Shown: one piece after another, positions 60,778-64,000 of the stretch | How positions within the stretch are numbered: position 1 is the stretch's first letter | How the letters are laid out: the number at the start of each line of letters is the position of its first letter | Source of the DNA: Streptomyces griseoincarnatus | GTDB lineage: Bacteria; Actinomycetota; Actinomycetes; Streptomycetales; Streptomycetaceae | DNA: 64,000 nucleotides | Assembly (NCBI GenBank): GCA_014649575.1 | Contig: BMTH01000022.1 | Location: 22,915 to 86,914 of the forward strand | Direction: 5' to 3' | The notes under the pieces: model-generated | Database searches by the model: none | What the model was told of the DNA's origin: nothing | The model's input: the letters and a program-made list of their open reading frames with translations, nothing else | Program-made: the position numbers and the translations under genes

Positions 60778-60792
60778 TGAACACCGTTGTCA
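60778..60792. promoter_or_regulatory. Zur-box-like 7-1-7 inverted repeat upstream of the zinc exporter
   Basis: TGAACAC-C-GTTGTCA on the + strand (TGACAAC-G-GTGTTCA on the gene strand). The ends TGA...TCA and five of seven arm positions are symmetric, the form of Fur/Zur-family boxes. It is about 90-100 bp upstream of the exporter start, far enough upstream for activation. Confidence 0.5.
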
Positions 60793-60797
60793 TGTGC

Positions 60798-60828
60798 CCT
60801 GACCTGCGGAAACGATCCGCAGGTCAGG
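60798..60828 (-). terminator. Strong hairpin terminator at the end of galE
   Basis: Perfect 13-bp arms CCTGACCTGCGGA and TCCGCAGGTCAGG flank the loop AACGA. The right arm contains the galE stop codon (60824-60826), so the hairpin forms directly on the end of the coding sequence and separates galE from the exporter gene behind it. Confidence 0.9.
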
Positions 60829-61804
60829 CGCGCGGGGCGCCCTGGAGGAGCTGCCAGCCCTGCCAGGCCGACTCGACCATCTCGCGCACCGAACGGCGCG
60901 CCGTCCAGCCCAGACGCTCGCTCGCGAGGGCGGCCGAGGCCACCGCACGGGGCGGGTCGCCGGGGCGCCGCGCCTCGACCACAGGGGTGCGGGTGTCGCC
61001 GGTGACCTCTCCGACGACCGTGATCAGCTCGCGGACGGAGACGCCCTCGCCGCGTCCGACGTTCAGCGTCAGATCGCCGTCGACGCCACCCTCGGCCAGT
61101 GCGCGCACCGCCGCGAGGTGCGCCTCCGCGAGGTCGGCCACGTGGATGTAGTCCCGGATGCAGGTGCCGTCCGGAGTGGGGTAGTCGTCGCCGAAGATGC
61201 GCGGGGCCTCGCCGCGGGTGAGCCGGTCGAAGACCATCGGCACGATGTTGAAGACGCCGGTGTCGGCCAGCTCGGGGACCGCCGCGCCCGCGACGTTGAA
61301 GTAGCGCAGGCACACCGTGTCGATGCCGTGCGCCCGGCCCGCCGCCCGCACCAGCCACTCCCCGGCGAGCTTGGTCTCGCCGTAGGGGTTCACGGGGGCG
61401 CAGGGCGTGTCCTCCGTGATGAGGTCCACGTGCGGGTCGCCGTAGACGGCCGCGGACGAGGAGAAGACGAAGCGCCGCACGCCCGCCTCCGCGACGGCGT
61501 CCAGCAGGGTCGCCAGACCGCCCAGGTTCTCCCGGTAGTAGCGGGTGGGCAGGGCCACCGACTCTCCGGGCTGCTTGCGCGCGGCGAGGTGCAGCACCCC
61601 GGTCACGCCGTGCTCGGCGAGCGCCTTGGTCAGCAGGTCGCCGTCCAGCGCCGAGCCCCGGACCAGCGGGACGCCCTCGGGCAGCCGCGCCGGGACCCCG
61701 GCGGAGAGGTCGTCCAGCACGACGACCCGCTCCCCGGCGTCCGTCATGGCCCGCACCACATGGGCCCCGATGTATCCGGCTCCGCCGGTGATCAGCCACG
61801 TCAT
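60824..61804 (-). CDS. galE: UDP-glucose 4-epimerase
   Basis: A 326-residue extended short-chain dehydrogenase. The NAD site is LITGGAGYIGAHVV; catalytic residues lie in FSSSAAVYG and NPYGETK (Tyr-x3-Lys), followed by LRYFNVAGA and CIRDYIHVADLAEAH. It interconverts UDP-glucose and UDP-galactose. TAGGGT 8 bp before the ATG with no ribosome site suggests a leaderless mRNA. It is divergent from a cluster for CDP-alcohol/nucleotide-sugar chemistry, so it may supply a UDP-sugar for that pathway instead of the Leloir pathway. Confidence 0.94.
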   Translation of the reverse strand: MTWLITGGAGYIGAHVVRAMTDAGERVVVLDDLSAGVPARLPEGVPLVRGSALDGDLLTKALAEHGVTGVLHLAARKQPGESVALPTRYYRENLGGLATLLDAVAEAGVRRFVFSSSAAVYGDPHVDLITEDTPCAPVNPYGETKLAGEWLVRAAGRAHGIDTVCLRYFNVAGAAVPELADTGVFNIVPMVFDRLTRGEAPRIFGDDYPTPDGTCIRDYIHVADLAEAHLAAVRALAEGGVDGDLTLNVGRGEGVSVRELITVVGEVTGDTRTPVVEARRPGDPPRAVASAALASERLGWTARRSVREMVESAWQGWQLLQGAPRA

Positions 61805-62045
61805 GGTGGTCCACCCTAAGGCGAGCCACCGGCGCGGTTTGTGAGCCGGGGCCGGTATCCCCGATGATGAGCGCGGCACAGGAGCGGGCGAACCGCGTGG
61901 GTCCGGCCGTCGAACGGGCGGTGAACGCGGGCTTCCGCGTATCCGATAGCCTCTGCCGACATGCCGCCCGCAGGGCCTTCGTACGGGCGCATCATCGTGT
62001 TCATGACCGGCGTGGACGCGTCGCCCCCAGGGAGTGAGATTTCGG

Positions 62046-63827
62046 TTGCCGACCGCCATCGTCACCGGCCCCCCGGTCCCCGGTTCGTCACTCGAGGGCG
62101 ACCTGCGCTCCCTCGGCTTCGACGTGCGGTCCGCCGCCGGCGCGGCGGAGGCCGAGACGCTGCTCGCCGAGGTCCCCGGGGAGGAACGCGTCGCCCTGGT
62201 CGACACCCGGTTCGTCGGACACGTGCACGCCCTGCGGCTCGGTCTGACCGACCCCCGCTTCCCGCTCTCCGCGATCCCCGGCGCCGTCACCGCCCAGCGG
62301 TCGGGCCGCCAGGCCCTGACCCGCGCGATGGCCCGCGAGAACTCCGCGACCGGGCAGGGCGCGGGCAACGGCACCCTCGTGCAGGGCCTCCCGGACCGGG
62401 TCACCGCCGCCCTCGACACCGGCGTGCACCGCCCCGGGCTCGGCAGCCTGGTCGCCGTCGTGCCCGCCGACCCGCAGGCCCGCAACGAGGCCCGGCAGGC
62501 CGTCGCCGCCGTGGACGAGGAGGCCGTACGCCTCAGGTCCGCAGTCAAGGCCCGCGACGGATTCTTCACCACCTTCTGCGTCAGCCCCTACTCGCGCCAC
62601 CTCGCGCGCTGGTGCGCCCGCCGCGGACTGACCCCGAACCAGGTCACCACCGCCTCCCTGCTCACCGCGCTGGTCGCGGCCGGCTGCGCCGCGACCGGCA
62701 CCCGCGCGGGATTCGTCGCCGCCGGCGTGCTGCTCCTCGGCTCGTTCGTGCTGGACTGCGCCGACGGCCAGCTCGCCCGCTACTCGCTGCAGTACTCCAC
62801 GCTCGGCGCCTGGCTCGACGCCACGTTCGACCGGGCCAAGGAGTACGCCTTCTACGCGGGCCTCGCCCTCGGCGCGGCCCGTACCGGCGACGACGTCTGG
62901 GCCCTGGCGCTCGGCGCCATAATCCTCCAGTCTTGCCGGCACGTCGTCGACTTCTCCTTCGCCGAGGCCAGGACCGGGGCCGCGGAAGGTCCCGCCGCGG
63001 CCCTGTCGGACCGCCTGGACCGCGTCGGGTGGACGGTCTGGGTGCGCCGCATGATCGTCCTGCCGATCGGCGAGCGCTGGGCGCTGATCGCCGTCCTCAC
63101 CGCCGCCACCAGCCCCCGCGTCACCTTCTGGGTGCTGCTCGCCGGCTGCGCCTTCGCCGCCGCGTACACCACCGCCGGACGCGTCCTGCGCTCCCTGCGC
63201 GGCGGCCGGGCGGGGGACAAGGCCGCCCGGGCCCTGGCCGACCTCGCCGACGGCGGCCCGCTCTCCGAACTGCTCCACCGCCCCTGGGCCCGCGGCGGTG
63301 CGGCCGCCGCCGCGCTCGGAGCGGTGCTGGTGACGGGATCCGCCCTCGTGTGGGGCGCCGGATGGCAGACCGTCCTGGCCGCCGTCGCCTACGTGATCTG
63401 CTCCGCCGCCGCCGTCGGCCGCCCCCTCACCGGCCGCCTCGACTGGCTCGTCCCCCCGCTGTTCCGCGCCGCCGAGTACGGAACCGTCCTGGTCCTGGCG
63501 GCCGACGCGGAGGTGAACGGAGCCCTTCCCGCGGCTTACGGACTGGTGTCCGCGGTCGCCTACCATCACTACGACACGGTCTACCGCATCCGCGGCGACG
63601 CGGGCGCGCCCCCGCGCCCGCTGGTGCGGGCGATCGGGGGGCACGAAGGTCGCACGCTGGCGGTCGCCGTCCTGGCGGCCGTGCTCACCGCGTCCGGATT
63701 CACCGTCGCGCTCACGGCCCTCGCCGTGGCCGTGGCTCTCGTGGTGCTCGCCGAGAGCATCCGCTTCTGGGTCGCCGCCCACCGGGGTGGCGCGCCCGCC
63801 GTACACGACGAAGGAGAACCCGCATGA
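62046..63827 (+). CDS. DUF5941 / CDP-alcohol phosphatidyltransferase membrane protein
   Basis: A protein of about 593 residues. A soluble N-terminal region (about 1-170) precedes a membrane part with the CDP-alcohol phosphotransferase motif: DCADGQLARYSLQYSTLGAW then LDATFDR, matching D-x2-DG-x2-AR-x8-G-x3-D-x3-D. The C-terminal third holds more spans typical of DUF5941. It should join a CDP-activated alcohol to an acceptor alcohol. The start is uncertain: GTG 62034 abuts GGGAG, while TTG 62046 gives the usual PTAIVTGPPVPGSSLEGDLR beginning. The stop overlaps the following nucleotidyltransferase start (ATGA). Confidence 0.82.
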   Translation: MPTAIVTGPPVPGSSLEGDLRSLGFDVRSAAGAAEAETLLAEVPGEERVALVDTRFVGHVHALRLGLTDPRFPLSAIPGAVTAQRSGRQALTRAMARENSATGQGAGNGTLVQGLPDRVTAALDTGVHRPGLGSLVAVVPADPQARNEARQAVAAVDEEAVRLRSAVKARDGFFTTFCVSPYSRHLARWCARRGLTPNQVTTASLLTALVAAGCAATGTRAGFVAAGVLLLGSFVLDCADGQLARYSLQYSTLGAWLDATFDRAKEYAFYAGLALGAARTGDDVWALALGAIILQSCRHVVDFSFAEARTGAAEGPAAALSDRLDRVGWTVWVRRMIVLPIGERWALIAVLTAATSPRVTFWVLLAGCAFAAAYTTAGRVLRSLRGGRAGDKAARALADLADGGPLSELLHRPWARGGAAAAALGAVLVTGSALVWGAGWQTVLAAVAYVICSAAAVGRPLTGRLDWLVPPLFRAAEYGTVLVLAADAEVNGALPAAYGLVSAVAYHHYDTVYRIRGDAGAPPRPLVRAIGGHEGRTLAVAVLAAVLTASGFTVALTALAVAVALVVLAESIRFWVAAHRGGAPAVHDEGEPA

Positions 63828-64000
63828 TCGGCCTCGTGCTGGCGGCCGGCGCCGGCCGGCGTCTGCGCCCCTACACCGACACGCTGCCCAAGGCGCTGGT
63901 GCCGGTGGGGCCCGCGGGCATAGAAGGGGAGCCCACGGTCCTGGACCTGACGCTGGGCAACTTCGCGGAGATCGGGCTGACCGAGGTGGGTGTCGTGGTC
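63824..64000 (+). CDS. Sugar/alcohol-phosphate nucleotidyltransferase, N-terminal part (cut by window end)
   Basis: The first 59 residues of an NTP-transferase: GLVLAAGAGRRLRPYTDTLPKAL contains the nucleotide-binding G-x-G-x-R-L-x-P...PK signature. AAGGAG lies 7 bp before the ATG, which overlaps the upstream stop. Next to a CDP-alcohol phosphotransferase it may make the CDP-activated donor, for example from a sugar or inositol phosphate. The specificity-determining part is outside the window. Confidence 0.88.
   Translation, partial: MIGLVLAAGAGRRLRPYTDTLPKALVPVGPAGIEGEPTVLDLTLGNFAEIGLTEVGVVV

Noticed and set aside
1..64000. tRNA, rRNA, CRISPR arrays, insertion sequences, phage or integrative element ends
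   Set aside because: No cloverleaf with CCA region, no repeat-spacer arrays, no transposase, integrase or terminal inverted repeats were seen.

Overview
The window comes from the chromosome of a Streptomyces species. The DNA is very G+C rich with strong G/C bias at third codon positions. It carries an SsgA-like sporulation protein, a WhiB-like protein, a two-domain laccase, many LacI-type regulators and many TANNNT leaderless promoters. Several gene neighbourhoods (laccase/LacI/WhiB/desaturase, ABC-F/GPP34/SsgD-like, idi/zinc exporter) match what I remember of the SCO67xx region of S. coelicolor; that match is recollection and was not tested here.

Layout. 1-5.5 kb: the end of a LacI regulator, then a sugar ABC importer (lipoprotein and two permeases) ending in a GH13 alpha-glucosidase, followed by a decayed F5/8C-like domain. 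5.5-10.4 kb, all on the minus strand: a sulfur island with an aliphatic-sulfonate-type ABC importer, a Cys-free Rrf2 (CymR-like) regulator, a decayed TauE sulfite exporter and a winged-helix regulator. Both the importer and the winged-helix gene are preceded by a short cysteine-containing leader peptide of the HxDF...SAxC type, and upstream of each leader lies the same operator-like element TTTTCCTA-N9-TAGGGA. 10.4-12.6 kb: a patch of broken genes (secreted-protein N-terminus, PAP2 C-terminus, LuxR/LAL middle part) around an intact DMT-type membrane protein. 12.7-17.6 kb: a DUF3048 lipoprotein, a zinc alcohol dehydrogenase, and a divergent ATP-dependent ligase and LigD-type polymerase pair separated by dispersed repeats.

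17.6-24.6 kb: a secreted carbohydrate-oxidation group. It holds a ThuA plus PQQ-sugar-dehydrogenase protein, translationally coupled to a cupredoxin/OmpL47x3/DUF1080 protein, with a divergent Tat-exported two-domain laccase and a LacI regulator behind a perfect palindrome. 24.7-38 kb: VOC protein, WhiB, acyl-ACP desaturase with a 15-bp-period operator array, dimethylargininase-like enzyme, short UvrA-like protein, antibiotic-resistance-type ABC-F with a terminator-like attenuator in its leader, GPP34, SsgD-like protein, BNR-repeat protein, endonuclease V and small proteins. 38-43.6 kb: a CoA-transferase/thiolase/FadB operon and a convergent MerR regulator; similar pairs of repeats lie upstream of both.

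43.7-57.4 kb: a frameshifted macro-domain gene, a secreted Xaa-Pro peptidase coupled to an M14 carboxypeptidase with a fresh 30-bp duplication, a BCCT transporter, a D-amino-acid oxidase, a second ABC-F, Tex, a 43-aa LPFR small protein, a DJ-1/PfpI protein whose start appears to be ACG, and an enoyl-CoA hydratase. 57.5-64 kb: HdeD-like protein, RsbW-like ATPase, Idi, a CDF zinc exporter with a Zur-box-like site, GalE, and the start of a cluster with a DUF5941/CDP-alcohol phosphatidyltransferase and a nucleotidyltransferase cut by the window end. No tRNA, rRNA, CRISPR or intact insertion sequence was seen.
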